Shown: positions 34,727 through 47,818 of the stretch, piece after piece
Position numbering within the stretch: the first letter of the stretch is position 1
Layout of the letters: each line of letters opens with the position of its first letter
Source of the DNA: Sclerotinia nivalis
Taxonomy: Eukaryota; Ascomycota; Leotiomycetes; Helotiales; Sclerotiniaceae
NCBI GenBank assembly: GCA_029531795.1
Contig: JAPEIS010000002.1
Span: 1,550,001-1,614,000, forward strand
Reading direction: 5' to 3'
Length of the DNA stretch: 64,000 nt
Notes under the pieces: generated by a model
Told to the model about the DNA's origin: nothing
Database searches by the model: none
Seen by the model: only the letters and a program-made list of their open reading frames with translations
Translations under genes and position numbers: made by a program

Positions 34727-36112
34727 CTAATAAGGATCCCATTCCAACCTCCTTTCCAACAGAAAAGATTCCACAGGAACCCCTCTCCATTTCTTCTCTC
34801 CCGATGCCGTCACATTAAAAAACTCCACTTCAAACCCCATAACCTCTTTCCAACCCGCAATCAATCTCCGCCAATAACACGTCTCCGCCGCCGGCGTAAG
34901 ATACCTCTCTCTAAAAACCTTGACACTCCTCTCCGCAATCTCTTCCAATTGATCCTTCCTCGCAAGCAACTCCTCCATTTTCTCCTCCAACCCCTTAAAC
35001 TCCCTATCCACCTCGATATAATTCTGCTCCGGCCCATCCTTCCTCATCAACGGATGAAAAAACTCCATCCACTCCAATTGATGCGCCACAATCACCGATC
35101 TACAATTCCTCAAATACTTCAACCGAGCCGAATAGGAATTCCCTTCCGTGTGCGCCAAAAACTTATACTGACAATGTTCATCCATACTCTTCAAATTATT
35201 CTTCATACTCCCCTCATCATGCCAATCTAACGTCTTCACATCCGCCCACTCCTTCCCCTGCGTCACCTCGACAAATTTCTTCCGAACCTCCAGATTCATC
35301 GTCGCGCCGCGCCATAACAATTTATCGATTTTGCGATCCCAGGGCCATGAGGCTTCAGTAAGTAGCGCTTTCATTTGCATTTCTCCATAACTGCCGATTT
35401 TTGTTTCGGGCCAGGACCAAAAGCCGTATTCGGGCATGAGCCAGGTTTCGCTTTGGTGTGCTTGTCGTGCGTACAGCCATTGCGGGTGTCCTTCCATTTT
35501 GTCGTCGACGTTCATCGTGAATTCGATGTTGGGGAGGGGTTCGGGGGAGGTGAGCATGGCGCGGTGGAGGGCGTGTAGAGTAGCTAGACCGCGGGAATAG
35601 ATTTTTCCATATGTGTCGATTATGTATAACTTTCTATCATTAGCTTGTTTTCATCTCCATCTCCTCCTTTCCTTATCCACAATCCTTCTCTAAGAAACCC
35701 AAGAATAACCAACCTGCTGATCAAAAATCATCGCTCTAATAAACCCATTCAACGCCGGCGTATCATCCAATTCCTTTCTCAAAACCTTCTTATTCCTCCT
35801 CAACCTAACCGGTCTCTCCACCTCCTCAAACAAGCCCGGAAAAGCCACATCACATTGTTTCTGCGTCAGGAACAAATTGCGATAATCCCTCGTATAATTC
35901 CACGTTCCATTAAATCCAAATCTGCCACTTGTATACTCCGAATCCAGTTGCATATCATAATTAGTCGTGGGGGTATATATCCGCGGCGGAGCGGGCGAAA
36001 ACTTTTCCGGGCGCGATGTGTAGAGAAAGAAAAGTATGGTGAGAAGTAATGAGAGGATCAAAGCATAAGGGCGTCGAGCGGTGGCCATGGTTATGTCGTT
36101 GAATATCGCCAT
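34727..36112 (-). CDS. GT90/CAP10-type glycosyltransferase, type II membrane protein
   Basis: Two exons, 36112-35714 and 35629-34727, join to 433 residues (DQQ then LYIIDTYGK). The intron (35713-35630) begins GTTGGT and has a GCTAAT branch site. The N-terminus has a short cytosolic tail and one membrane anchor at about residues 16-32 (YALILSLLLTILFFLYT), as in Golgi type II enzymes. The second exon carries the CAP10 pattern: WSWPETKIGSY, the basic DKLLWRGATMN, the AHTEGNSYSARLKYLRNCRSV block (a sugar-nucleotide-binding region in this family) and AERSVKVFRERYLTP. CAP10-family enzymes include a Cryptococcus capsule xylosyltransferase; the donor and acceptor here are unknown. Wall or glycoprotein glycosylation is the likely role. 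Confidence 0.88.
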
Positions 36113-37703
36113 GTTGATACATTAATAGACGTAGAGAGAGAAATTCAAAGAGGCAGTGTCCGCATAAGCAATAAAGAATGTAAGGGTATCAAAGTACGTC
36201 AACGGATAACTTCGCCGCAGACATACATATTTCAAGTTATAGCTAGTACTTTGAGAATATGGCGTCTTACATCGATTCACTCAATCACAACTCGAGTATC
36301 CATTCCCTGTACCTTGTACAAACAACATTGGATAAGATGTATGATTAGAAACAAGTATCTTCCATATTTCACTCAATCACAATACCACGAACCAGATCCC
36401 GCGGTAAGAAAACTCGTATTCTCCATTCACTAACATGGAATACAGTAAGATATACGAGTTTTGAGTGCCGAAAATAATAAGAGAAGCTGCCATTCCTTTT
36501 ATTATTTTTGAAGCACCTCAAAACCTACTTCGCAACTCGTCCTCCGAAGGAATAATATATATCATTTGAAAGCCCTAATTCTTATTATTATTTTGCTATC
36601 ATTATTTTTTAATTCATTCAATTATTTTTCGATCTGTATTAAATTTAAAGAATTTCGAAAGGTTACACGTGATATTTCAAAGAAAAGTTCGTAGGTGTGC
36701 ATTGACCACCCGTGTTTTTAAGTGTTTTTGTAGTATGAAAGGTTAGATATTAGAGGAGTGAGGTAAAAGGAAAGAAAAGATCAACGTTGATCCATGGAGA
36801 TAGCTTAAATTTAGTGAGTTAAGGTTAATTCACTAGCAATCTGATGACCAAGGATTTGATTCTCCGTATACCTAGGCCGAATGGCTAATTTTCTTGGGAT
36901 TGATGTTAAGGACTGTACGAGTATATACCCGAATAGGAATCGTGGCATCGACTTTTCTGCAGTAGGAGTTAGGACTATATATACCTATATATGTTTGAAG
37001 TACACGACAACTTTACACAAACACATCATGTAACACCCACACCCCTTTCATAAATCATTGCATTCTTACGCTGTACTGTGCATCCTCCCGCATTTATCTA
37101 TTAAAATTTAAGAGGTGTGAGGACAAGGAATCTCCAGAGAAACTCGGGTGCCATTACCCGATCTTCCAATCAGATATATATATATAAGATGCAATGGAGT
37201 CAATTAGGAAAGTGAGAGTCCATTTACAATGAGTATCACATGTAATAAAAGCCTGAAATACAAATACTCATCATGTACCTCAGAATATTGCTACATGACA
37301 TGACTAGATAGTTCGAGTCCAAAGAGTTTTATACTTTGTCATTTTTACAAACATGCACAGGCTCACCAGCCAGCCTTATCAATTACTTTTATTGTATGTA
37401 TGGGTTGTATACGACGGATGCCAATGTTCCTCGCTCATCATGAAAATAAGCCCTGTAAAGGTAATTCAAAAGCTCCATTCCCAGATGCAATCATTCCCCA
37501 AAACTCCGTAGCCAGATGCGCAACCTATCGACCCTCAAAATCCATGACACCAATAGCAATCCTGTTCCAAAACGCGCCTCTAATGCAACAATAGAAACGA
37601 TACGCCATGGAAACACTTTTGTTCATCGTATGTATCATGCTCCCTCAAAATCGATCATATATGTACAGACTATGCGTTAATCTTTCGTATATCGCATGTA
37701 AAT
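36113..37703. other. intergenic, AT-rich
   Basis: Promoter side of the glycosyltransferase gene and 3' side of the areA-like gene, which are both on the minus strand. No coding or RNA gene is seen. 36480-36660 is strongly AT-rich (TTATTATTTTTG-type runs). Confidence 0.45.
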
Positions 37704-39366
37704 TTATTTAATGGATTGTTTTCCTTTGTTATTCGGAAATGTCTTAGATTCCAAGCTCCTCGCTTGATCTCGTTCAAGCAAGAGTGAAAGCTGTGACTTG
37801 CTTTTACTTAGATGTCCTGGGGACCCTGGCGGCGTGCTCACTGGTTGAGCACTAGACGATGCTACTTGAGGCATTGATTTCTTCGTGAAGAGATCTTTCA
37901 TAAGAGTCCGAGCTTTCCCTTTGCCTGGTCTCTCTGGAGACGCAGGTACTGTTGTATTTTGACTACCACTGCCGAAATCGAGATGACCCGTGGCATCAGT
38001 CAATGTTGGCGCCGAGCTGACCATACCTTTAGATTGTTGTTGTAAAAAGTGCTTTCCACTTGTCTTCCTATAACCAGGGGGTTTGCCATTGCTGGAATCC
38101 TTAGACGTGATCGATGCCTGAGAATCTGGACTTGGGGGTCCGGGTGGTAATATGCTAGCTGTTTTAGCATTATCGAGAAGCATTCTTTGCACCTTGAACT
38201 CTGCCTCACTAACTACCTGCGTCGGAACCTGATTGTTCACCAGTGTCTGAAGGTCATTCGAAAGAGCAGGCTGAGCAGGCTGAGCTGGCAGAGCTGGCAG
38301 AGCTGGCTCTACCTCGACAATTTCCTCACGAGTGCTTGCGAGTTTGCGCGAACCACCTCGAGTCGGAGCTGCCAATTTGGAGGGATTGCGTTTCGTGGGG
38401 GAAGTTGTAGATCGCGTCGGTACAACGTTTTCCTGCGTGTTCTGATTTCTGGTGGGTTGTACAGATAGCGGAGGCGGCCTTCCCAGATTTCTATTTTGTT
38501 GTCCTTGTCCACCGGCAAGTCTCGCTGAGCTATCATTCGAGGACTGTGAGGTTTGCGAACTCTGTCGCCTGACAACGACCGGTCTCTTCTTCTTGGCAGC
38601 CGAAGCAACGAATTTCTTACTTGCCGGGGCAGGCATCAACTTCCTATCGACCTTCTCTTTCTCAATTTTCTCGTCAATGGTACTCGTCTGCTCAAGTGGT
38701 GGTGGAGGCGATTGTACTACGACATGCTTGTTTGTGCTACCAGACTCATCTTCTGATGCCGCCGGAGATATGAAACGCGCAGTCGGTCGAGGACCATTTC
38801 CAGAAGGACCTCGGGTCTTTTTTAATATTGGGGGTGGCATGGGAGCAGATGTCTTGGCAACTGATGTCGGCGTCGTACGTGGTCGGCTCTCGTTGCGGGC
38901 ACGAGCAACAGAGGTACTCGAGGCAGTTTTTCCAATATAGGCAGTACTATTCTGATAATCAAAATCAATATAGCTCCATGGCCTATGAACAGGTTTGCAT
39001 ACCATTGGTGTTTCACGCTCATAACGATTGGGGGGTCCCCTGAGTGGCACAATAGTGTCACCCTCTGAAATGTGTACGAAGAGTCGAGCAACAGTTGAAG
39101 CATCCAGCTCTCGACGTCGACTTCCCCATATTCGCCACCAGTAATTCTCCAAACGCTCAGCCGTGGGATCGAGAAGTCTTCGTTTTGTTGTAGTGTAGAC
39201 TATAAGACCATCAGCTTAATACTTTAGTTTGAATCAAGAGATGTAAAGTACCTTTCCAAAATCTGGCAATGTCCGCAAGATCTAAAGGATCATTTTTGAA
39301 TCTCTCGATGGTGCTTCCGATTTGCGGAGAATTGACCACAATGCCCTTTGGCAATATCAACGCCAT
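37704..39366 (-). CDS. areA-type GATA_N (DUF1752) domain protein
   Basis: Exons 39366-39252 and 39199-37704 join to 536 residues; the 52-nt intron (39251-39200) runs GTACTT to TATAG. The N-terminus (MALILPKGIVVNSPQIGSTI) leads into the domain at about residues 28-75 (DLADIARFWKVYTTTKRRLL, then RLENYWWRIWGSR). This matches the short domain Pfam calls GATA_N/DUF1752, found at the N-terminus of areA/NIT2 nitrogen regulators and in many proteins lacking a zinc finger. No GATA finger is present here, so this is not areA itself. The remaining 450 residues are disordered, Ser/Pro/Thr-rich, with an Ala-Leu-Pro/Ala-Gln-Pro repeat encoded at 38264-38310 and PPGSPG, PPGPPSP motifs. Function is unknown; a signalling or transcription-related role is only inferred. 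Confidence 0.82.
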
Positions 39367-42300
39367 CCTCTTAACGTCGCCAGAACCGAAAGTTGTTGAG
39401 TGACTGCAGCTCTTCTAAGGCAGGCAGCTAGCCTACCTAGAAGTTGCTGCGTCACTGTGATTGGGAAGACGGTTTTTACAGCTAAGAAAGCCGAAAAACA
39501 AAGTAAGGAATTAAGGTTTGTTTAATATTGAGCTTTTGGCTGACTGTGGAAAAAGGGACGGGATTTCGTAACAAGTAATTTGGTAAAAGGACAAGGACCA
39601 AGGTTGATGAGGAGAGACCCAGGATATTGATGATGATGGGGAAAAAAGCTAGTGAAGCTAAGAAAGATAGTATGAGTTTTAGTCTTTGAAATTTTTCAAA
39701 ATAGAACTGCTTTTGGAAGTATTTCAAAGCTTCTGATTAGATTCCGAGTGCAGGAGAAAGAAGATGAAGGGCTAATTAAGGTTGGTTTTGTTATGTGTAT
39801 CATTTATACGTACCAAGGAGTTGGTTAAAATTGACAAAAATTACTCGTTCGGAATTGATCCGAGGAATGAGAATTTGTCGAATATGTGAATATGTGAATG
39901 TATGAATGAATTGTATGAATGTGTGTGAACGTGATGTGATGTGAGGGAGTTCACAGTTCACAAGTTTCACATAGTTAAATTTGAAAAAGTTGGGATATGA
40001 AGTTCCTCCTCAGTCGTAAGAGAGTATTGTAGAGTGAATAGAAAGTATATGTGAGGAGGTATCTTTGGCTGTAAACATTGACTTGGGTATAACTTATATC
40101 GATCGTTTGTTCGGGATGTGAAGGGGCAACTTATTAACTTTCCATCAAGGGAAAGGTTTGAGTTGGAAAGATAAAATTTTCCATTGGGTTTGGATAAGTA
40201 CAGACAGTATTATGAAATCAAATCATTAATTTTTCTTCTTTTTTTTCTTCTCCAGTCGAAAGAATAATGTGCACGGGACTGACACTGCTTTGGCTTCGTG
40301 GAGTAGAGTAGTAGATATGGAGCACGCACGTAAAATGCGAAAAAAGTATATGTTTTGATCTCCGTTTAGAACAAGTCCTTCGTTAGTAGATACCTAGAAT
40401 AGGTAAACTTTTCAAAATCCCTAATTTAGATGATTAGCTCAAGGAGTTTGATGGAACTGGGTTGATTGATCGGCAATTAGACTCGGGAAGTCAAAAGAGT
40501 TATAATAAGGAAGGATATTTATCATTGTAAACCTCGCTGCGACAAGTTTGGTAAGTCAAAAAGTACCTACGTTATGGATGATATGATAGATAGAACAACA
40601 CCGATTTGGACGAAATAGATTCGAGCTTGGTAGATCAGACATAAAGTGGATATGACTGACAAGGCCACTGTTGTTGTTTGAGACTTTTTGAGTTGGCTTT
40701 TTACATCATGTATAGATGGTACACTAACTGTATAAAAGCAAAGGTTCAAATTGGGATACAAGTTATCGGAAGAAGATCTCGAGTAATAATGGTAATGTGA
40801 CGAACAGGAATTTATGTAACAAAGAGCCTAACCCTCCTCTCTGCCTTGCTCTCTCTCTCCCTCTCGCTCTCGCTCTCTTTCTCTTCTCTTACCGTTCTGC
40901 AACACACTCACAAAACAATCAGTTATTGTTCTTGGGCGGGATATTATGTTTAATCAAATTTACGGAGTAAAACGGTGGGAACCTTAAAGGGAGTAGCCGG
41001 TGCTGATGCTTAATACAGAACTTAAGCCCAAGCCAGGGTTCGTTGATTCTTATTAATTCTACTCGGCCATCAGCTTAGCTTCTCAATGAAAAGATTTGAG
41101 ATATCATCGACATCGTGATTCGTTGATATAATGCGGCGGAGATAGAGATATTGGAAAAGAAGGCATAGAATAAGGTCAGGGAGGAGATGTGCTCCGTAAA
41201 TAAAAAACCGTTGCCTCTTTTCCAGGATGCAAACATCCATGAATTACCGGTACCACTCATGTATGTTCTTTTTCTTTGCCAAGAATGTTCAATTGTCACA
41301 AGAACTATTTTGTGTATGTATTCTTGCTACCAAGAATAAACTGCAGTATACCTGAAAATGGGACACACATTAGAATCCTTTCTAATATCTCATAATTTTG
41401 CTTCATTTGTATCCGTGGTCATAACAACATCGATTGAAAGGTTCTTCACTTCCACCTTACTTTGGTGACGAATCTGGAAGTCTTTTTATGGGCCCGAGGA
41501 TCTCTATCCAAATCCTAGTACCACAAGCAACACGAAGCATGCCGTGTTGAGCGGCAATTGCAACGACTCGTGACTTATGAATTGCTAAAAGAGCACCTAG
41601 CCATCCTACGGACAATGAGGTTGTACTGTATACATTTCTACCCGTACACGGCTGAAAAGCCTGGAGATGTTATACATAATCTTATAATACCACCTGTCCA
41701 TCGGAAGATCGATGCAGGTGAAGTTGAGAGGATGAGATGACATGAGATAAGATTGGCACACGAATATCTTCATCTTTTGTCTCAGTATAGAACATTTGCA
41801 TCTTTGGTTCGAGACACGGCTCAATGCCTGCTATTACATATGGTCAATACCACTTTGCAAATTGTCATTATCGAATAAATCGATAATGACTATATTGCTT
41901 CTGGAACCGGCAAAATACCAAATTACTACCTTGCTCCATGTACATTCAGGGGTTTTACGACATGCATAGATGCACGAGGCAAAGGAAAATGGATGGAATA
42001 CAAGGCGAGGCCGGTTTCTAGCCTTGAAACCGCCCCGAGCAGTGACAATCTACCGACACGACTCTTAGTTCTCTCGTTGTCAGTCTCGCATTTGTATTAT
42101 ACTCATGGTACATTGTCTTATAAGTCTTACAGCTGGCAGATTTTGTACCGTACCTTACTCAATCTTACTCGACTTATCCGGACTCACCGCTATCGTGGGA
42201 TTCTGGTATTTGCATTACCGTGGGAAAGCGCATCTAATCACTGATCACGAAAGAGTCATTGCTTGGTTTTTAGAACCCAGCAAGCAAGCTCGAGACAAGT

Positions 42301-45300
42301 AAAGGGAAAAGCAAAAGAGGCAAAAGAAACGAATCAGACAAGGCCAATCCTTTCCATCCAAGGAAATAATCCCAACAAACACGCATTCTCCATGCGACAA
42401 CAAATCTCAGCTCTCATCAGCACAACAGAAAAAAGTTACCTACCTTCCTAATCGATACTTTTCAATGTAGCTTCCGTCACGCTTTTATACATTGCGACTT
42501 CAGAAATGTCGCGGAAGTCCTTCCGATATCCAAGTACGGAACCGTTTATGAACATCTGACCTCTTTTTTATCTCTCTGCCTCAATTTAAGGAAACGTCGT
42601 GTGACGCTCATTGTTACTGGTCTGGAGATGGATGATATTTTTGTATGATATTTAATAATCTAGAGTAACTAACCATCACGAGACCAACAAACAAACAACT
42701 TCTTGTGCTCTTGTACCACCCTTTTTCATTAACCATAGAAAGGGCGGAAAAGGACGGAAAAGGACGGAGAGAATCGAGATATCTGAACCGAGATATATCC
42801 TTATAAAACTTTTTATATTGCATCTCAATATATTCTAACCAAAGTTACCAAACCCCCGGATTTTGGACCCCACTCTATATGACTCCACATGACTTACATC
42901 CATCACAAACGAACAACGATGAAATAGTCAGAACCTAACTAGTGCCGTACTAAAACAGGATAACCCATACGTCAAACCTTTGGGAATTACTCGAGCTTCA
43001 AGCCTCATTCATCACTTTTGAGATCCCTAGGCGAACAATAGGATCTTTTTCGAATCTCTCGATCTTTCGAGTCCACAAAACCGTATTCCAATCAACTAGA
43101 TCAACCAAATCACTTTCTAATGTCTCAAAAGAAGAAGAAAGAACCCAACAACGAGCCCAAATCCTCCGAGATCATGTCATACCACCAAAATCCTAACAAA
43201 ACAAAGCAAACTCAGGGGAAAACATCCAGAGCTATGCCGCCGAGCCGCCCCTTGCTCTTTTTTCCTTCCATACCTTACCACGCAGGCCTTCTATCTTCCA
43301 TGCTCCACCAATGTCTCACTTATAAGTTACTCGGACCAAGAAAACGCAAAAGAAAATCCTTCTAACCTTCTAGCTTCCTTCCTATTCAATGCTTCTAGAA
43401 ACGTGTTTTCATTCTCGGTCTCCGGTCTTTGCCTAGGTACGGGAGTAGCAAGCATCAATAATAGGCCCTGGATTGGGCATCAATACCTCCCTAGGTACCT
43501 AGCTACCTAGCCAGTAGCCATCGCATGAATATGAGCTTCGCCTACATGAGCCTCGATTTCTCATGGCAGGGAGCTACCTCGTCACCTCTGATTTTCTCAC
43601 TGCAATTTGCAAAACACAAAATCGGATTTTTTATATACAGGCTTGCAAAAACGGTAAAAGTATAGTAAGCCTTGTATCAGACACTAGGTAAACGCAATAT
43701 GAACCAAACAATATCAATTCGTTAAACAGACGTAAATATATAAAAATCCGGATTTCCTAATATAGTAAAATACATGTATCTTACCACAGCAGTAGCATTT
43801 GAATTCCTCGTCTCTGAACATTCTATGGACGATGATGAAACTTATAATGGCGGGACTTGTGATAAAACATTCTTGATCTTCCAATTGAGATTCTACAATT
43901 AATCCTTCTCAAATCTGAATCCAAAAGTTGATAATCAAACCTATTTGATATGTTTTGAACTTCCAACTCGGATTGGATAACCTCTTCTCAATACCGAAAA
44001 ACGATCTATATCTAAATCCAAACGCAAACGCAAACCCAAACCCAAACCCAACAATACAATCAATACATTTTTATCCTCCCTCCAAATCTTCCAACCCAGA
44101 ATCAAAAATCAACATTCAATAATCATCCCTCCCCAATCTTCCACCCTACTTCCGACAACAAATACCTACCTACCTAGCCTAGGTAGCTAGGTAGCTATAG
44201 TAAGATCTTACTTTCCAATCTCTTAATCTCTCTTGATCTCTCTTCAGATTTCAGATTAAATAATCAAATGACCCCTCCCTCTCCTCCTCCTCCTATTCGA
44301 AATCAGCCGATATCGATATTTTGCTATTTTGCTATTTTGCTAGTTTTATATAAATATATCCTATTTATAATATAAATACAGATATATAAAGCCATCCATC
44401 CATTCACTTTCCTGCAATAAGGAACTGCGAGGTCCCCTGTCTTCTTCTCTTTGCACCTTGCACCTTGTATATTTCAGCCGTAGAAACTTTCTCTTTTGGT
44501 ATATAAATAGGTACCTAGTATATAAATCCATACCAACCTACCTACATATCTACTTACTCACAGGAACCTGGTGAGTGCCTTTGTATAGGGTATGTAAATA
44601 AGGAAGTAGCAAGGCAAGGTAAGGCAATACGAGCTATTCTATCTATCTATCTATCTGAATCCTGTGTCTGTCTATACCTTCGTTACATCACATCACATTC
44701 CATCCCATTGTATAGCATCGCATCGCATTGCTCTTACTATCCTCCTCCCATCATCCCCCCTATCCCAACCCAATCCATCCCCCCCACCACATTCCATCCA
44801 ACCCATAAATCTCAGCAAAAACCATCACGAAAGACCCCCCAATCCTCAAGGATCCTACCACGAATCCATTCTTCATTCGGAGATATACAGTTTGCTGTTG
44901 TGTTAATCAGTGTTATGTTACGATGTGTATATAATCTTATAGGATGGGATTGAACGGGATATAATGTTGTAGTCTGGATCGTATACATTGTATTTTATTT
45001 ACGACTATGAAAAAGGTAAGGAACGGAAGAGGTAGAGAGTTAGTTACACGTGATGTCATAATGAATTACAGACATTTTGAGGGGTTACACAAGTGACACA
45101 CATGACAAGGCGCAGTAATCTCAATCACGTTGAATAAAAATTTTCATGTCTGCTGTTGTAAGAAATTTCATATGCTACATTAAGCTGAGTTGGAAGGGGC
45201 CATAAGCCAACCCCAACTCGGGTTCGAAGTCTTTTCTTTTGTGAACATAAGAAAATGCGCGATAAACATATTTGATGACCCGCTGAAGAATGAGGATCCA
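39367..45300. other. 5.9-kb gene-free spacer
   Basis: No protein, tRNA or rRNA is recognised on either strand. CT-rich microsatellite at about 40848-40890; palindromic CCTAGGTA-type motifs at 43433, 43488-43512 and 44166-44198; TCTA repeats near 44638-44656. Several stretches (42950-43100, 44400-44560) resemble promoter/leader DNA with TATA-like boxes but lead into no supported frame. A long non-coding transcript or an unrecognised, much-spliced gene cannot be excluded. Confidence 0.4.
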
Positions 45301-46602
45301 TTAAGTGAGGGTGTAACCTCCATCTACTCGTAAATCGGCTGCAGATCTTGTCAGCAAATTGGCTCAAAAGGATGTGCGGAGAAGAATATTCTTACCTCCA
45401 GTAACGTAATTAGATGCATCTGACGAGAGGAAAGTGACGGCGCCCATAAGATCTTCTGGTTGACCCATCTTACCCTGAGGAATGAGGGAAGTCCACTGCT
45501 TCTTCAAATCTGGGTTTTCATCCAGAATCTTCTTGGTTCTATTTAATTCCGTAATTAGCATTGGCTTGCATGAAAAACTTGCACCCCCACGGGGTCTTTC
45601 TGGGGTTCAATCTTACAATGCAGTCAGCATGTATCCAGGGGAGATGCAGTTGACTCGGATGCCAGCGTGAGCCCATTCTACAGCCAAGGATGAGGCAAGA
45701 TGTCGGACAGCAGCCTTGGCTGCGTTATACGGCGCTTGGGGTTGTGGAACATTGACAATGGCACCGGACATACTGCCAATGAACACCATACTTCCCGGAG
45801 CCTTACGCTCCATCAAGTGTTTTGCAACCGCAATTGCAAACAGGTATGTTCCATCCACGTTGACACCCCACAGTTTTCGTACTCGTTCAATTGGGTAATT
45901 AATGGCCTCAAAGTTCTCTGTGAACCCAGCTGATGTCACTAAATTATCAATTTTTCCGTGCTGTGAGATAATTTCGGCTATGGCAGCATCGACGGATTCT
46001 TGAGAAGAGACATCTGCGTAATGAGCGGTAACCTTAGGAACACTATAACGATCTGTAAGCCTTCGTGATATAATGTTAGAATAATAAAGTTCTTACTTTT
46101 CTGCTCCTGGGTTTTCTCTCTTGAATGAAGCAACAAGTTCTCCTGCTTGCTTTTCGGCTTCCTCCTCTGTTGTCTTTTTAGCACAATGCTGCCATCAATT
46201 TTGTAGATGACACATACTATTCATGTCGACAATTGCAATATCAGCACCACTAATAACCATGGCTTGACTCATTACAAGTCCCAGACCTCTGGCACCTCCA
46301 GTGACGACACCAACTCTACCTTCTAGAGAGAAGGATGCAAGTGTACGCTTGAAATGGAGTCCACCTCTGCCTTGTACTGGTTTACTGGATGGCAATTCAT
46401 GCTCTTCTGGATATTCGACATGCACAGAGGAATCGGTTCGTGCAAAGGAACCTTCGTGGGGTGGATCGTCAATCTTCTCACGAAGGGAAGCTGTGTTGTG
46501 AATTGGTCTTGAGGATAAAGCTGGTAATGTGCGAGGTAAAGTTGCCTTTGTTGAAGCTCTGGCAGCACGAGCTGTATTTCGAAGAAGTTGTGTTCGGAAC
46601 AT
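45301..46602 (-). CDS. mitochondrial-type short-chain dehydrogenase (arabinitol dehydrogenase-like)
   Basis: Five exons, 46602-46218, 46166-46097, 46042-45617, 45538-45396 and 45338-45301, give 353 residues. An Arg/Ser/Thr-rich N-terminus (MFRTQLLRNTARAARASTKA) is a likely mitochondrial presequence. The SDR core begins at about residue 94 with the cofactor motif TGGARGLG (101-108), followed by an acidic DMN at the end of strand 2 favouring NAD or polyol substrates, the catalytic Ser in IGSMSG and YNAAK as the Y-x-x-x-K pair, and it ends LRVDGGYTLT. The overall layout recalls fungal D-arabinitol 2-dehydrogenases (ribulose-forming). The substrate is inferred. For intron 1 only the last of three candidate acceptors keeps frame. 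A TTG-started extension to 46638 was discarded for the ATG at 46602. Confidence 0.88.
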
Positions 46603-47818
46603 TATCGATATGATTTTGAAGCTGTTATTAGAAGGCAAGTGTACACCAACGAAGAAGAAGGTACGTAAATGACAGCAACCAAGCTATATAGTCTTCAGGC
46701 GGCCAGTCTGATTGATAGCTTGGGAGGATCTATAGAAAGAGGGCTTTGAATAGTTCACGATATACAAAATATGTTTGGTGGAAGTTCAATTGGAAGATAA
46801 AAATTTGTATGACAGTGAATGCTCTTGTGAAAAGAAAAGTATTCCAAGAAAATCGATACTTAGTTTGAAGTATTGTCCTTGGTACGTACTTGAATGAGGA
46901 GTGAACAGAAATGATAGCTACCTGTTCATGTACCAAGGGTTGTTGACATCATCTCTGACACTGCAGCTTCCACTCTCCCCACCAAGAATGGATACAGTTG
47001 GGATTTTCAGTGGGGTTTACCTATTGCTTGGACGAGTCAGTCTCGCTGCTATCGAGTTTTGCTACACCGAATGTACGGAAAGATAAAAGCTAAATGTCCA
47101 AAGCAAGAAAAAGATATGGAGAAAAATAGTGGCAAAAATAGTAAAAAAAGAACCATCCAAAGTGTGATTGTTGAGGTAGAAGTATTTGCAGGACAAATAC
47201 CCAACAAGTTCAGATTCAAGTAGAGGACACAGACCGCCGACAAGTACTCTCTCTGTACATTACAGTCCAACGAGTAAGAGTCAGTCACGTATTGAGAAAC
47301 ATGCATCGTGAGATTCCAAGCTCTGTGTTTAAGTGTTTAAATAGATCGGTGACCCGGAAGTTATTTGCTTCCTATGCTCGCTTGATTTGTTGATAACGAT
47401 TAACATCATTCCTTATCGACAATCACGTGCTCATCAGCCACATTTCCGTGCCCTGCGTGTATCAAGCCTCACGTATTCATAAAACATGTGCCGAATCATA
47501 TCCGTGCTCGGCATATTAGCCAGAAATCCGGTTTGATTGAGTTACATTTAATGGAGGCTGTGCACCCTTTGAGACTCTCAGGCTTGATATGAAACCATAA
47601 CTCACTCTTCGTCTTTTCACCATCCAACACAACAAACCTACACTGACTCACTCACATTTATTTTCGCAAAATCCTGCATATTTCATTACAACATTATCCC
47701 AAAAGACCTCATAATCAAGTAGCAGGTCTACTGGTTCTCGAGAATATATATTTCCTTTCACGAGAATCAACACAAACAACAACCCCACGATATACCCAGT
47801 CTACCGATCCACCTCACT
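46603..47818. promoter_or_regulatory. divergent intergenic promoter region, SDR gene / DUF7728-type gene
   Basis: About 1.2 kb between two start codons facing away from each other. The right-hand 200 bp is CT/CA-rich leader (CACAAACAACAACCCCACG before the ATG at 47819). No frame within it is supported. Confidence 0.45.

Noticed and set aside
37704..39366. areA/NIT2 nitrogen regulator
   Set aside because: Only the short N-terminal areA-type domain is present; there is no C-x2-C...C-x2-C GATA zinc finger.
45978..46184. Separate small Lys/Gln-rich protein
   Set aside because: It is the wrong frame of exon 2 of the short-chain dehydrogenase.
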